This document shows, in pieces, positions 8,280-8,374 of a DNA stretch of 8,374 nt (position 1 is the stretch's first letter; each line of letters opens with the position of its first letter). Made by a program: the position numbers and the translations under genes. Location: the NCBI GenBank assembly GCA_021790495.1, contig JAJYGZ010000113.1, forward strand, positions 1-8,374. The letters run 5' to 3'. The stretch is from Actinomycetes bacterium (GTDB lineage Bacteria > Actinomycetota > Acidimicrobiia > Acidimicrobiales > Acidimicrobiaceae). The notes under the pieces were generated by a model, which worked only from the letters and a program-made list of their open reading frames with translations, did no database searches and had not been told where the DNA came from.

Positions 8280-8374
8280 CTATTGGTAGAGGTCGCTATG
8301 GGAGGCACGCACCACATTTTTTTGCACCTTACCCGTCGAGGTCCTGGGAAGCGCGCTGACGACGTGGATTGATT
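8280..8374 (-). CDS. AMP-forming acyl-CoA synthetase/ligase, C-terminal tail, cut by the right edge
   Basis: Only the last 30 codons and the TAG stop (8280-8282) are in the window. The tail contains LPRTSTGKVQKNVVR. In the ANL superfamily (acyl-CoA synthetases, luciferases, adenylation domains) the block PRTxTGKxxK lies near the C-terminus and its glycine-adjacent lysine is the catalytic residue of the adenylation step; here that lysine is encoded at 8328-8330. The preceding IHVVSALP fits the strand before the motif. The substrate cannot be judged from this fragment. The gene is convergent with the CBS-domain gene; the 170 bases between them (8110-8279) hold no clear gene and no convincing terminator, only a GCCTCG direct repeat. 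Confidence 0.82.
   Translation of the reverse strand, partial: SIHVVSALPRTSTGKVQKNVVRASHSDLYQ

Noticed and set aside
8090..8317. A 75-codon open frame on the minus strand near the right edge
   Set aside because: It overlaps the acyl-CoA ligase tail in a different frame and the end of the CBS gene, and shows no motif; the ligase frame carries PRTSTGKVQK.

Overview
The window looks like an ordinary chromosomal stretch from a moderately GC-rich bacterium, most likely an actinobacterium. The strongest taxonomic hint is the type II glutamine synthetase, whose N-terminal half (AEYIWIDGT, GIWGFDGSSTNQAPG, CPDPIRGG) reads like the actinobacterial GlnII form rather than the rhizobial one. Full queuosine biosynthesis (queA and queC both present) is not universal in actinobacteria, so a less studied lineage is possible; I cannot name a genus. 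No transposase, integrase, CRISPR array, rRNA or convincing tRNA is visible.

Layout, left to right. (1) The left edge cuts a minus-strand queC (preQ0 synthase); its first 49 codons are present. (2) A minus-strand glnII follows upstream, with a textbook Rho-independent terminator separating it from queC. (3) A 388-base gap holds the glnII promoter region, an unexplained inverted repeat at 1615-1659, and a hairpin that probably ends queA transcription. (4) A minus-strand run of three genes reads class III aminotransferase -> mmsA (CoA-acylating malonate/methylmalonate semialdehyde dehydrogenase) -> queA. (5) A MocR-type regulator (GntR winged helix fused to an aminotransferase-like domain) is divergent from the aminotransferase, across a 110-base gap carrying a perfect 8-bp inverted repeat, AAAATACC-N21-GGTATTTT. 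(6) A 360-base gap leads to a plus-strand two-CBS-domain protein. (7) The right edge cuts the C-terminal tail of a convergent minus-strand AMP-forming acyl-CoA synthetase/ligase, recognisable by its PRTSTGKVQK motif.

How the genes may work together. The aminotransferase and MmsA can be joined into an omega-amino-acid breakdown route: amino group removal (for example beta-alanine to malonate semialdehyde), then oxidative decarboxylating acylation to acetyl-CoA, controlled by the divergent MocR protein. This has the same logic as gabR/gabT/gabD in Bacillus, with a different dehydrogenase. The substrate is inferred, not seen. QueA and QueC belong to queuosine tRNA modification and sit on opposite sides of glnII. 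The queA gene may be cotranscribed with the catabolic pair because no terminator is visible between mmsA and queA.

I found no clear sign of an undescribed system. The items most worth checking are the MocR operator and its target pair, the 1615-1659 inverted repeat, and the possible GlnR-like site upstream of glnII.
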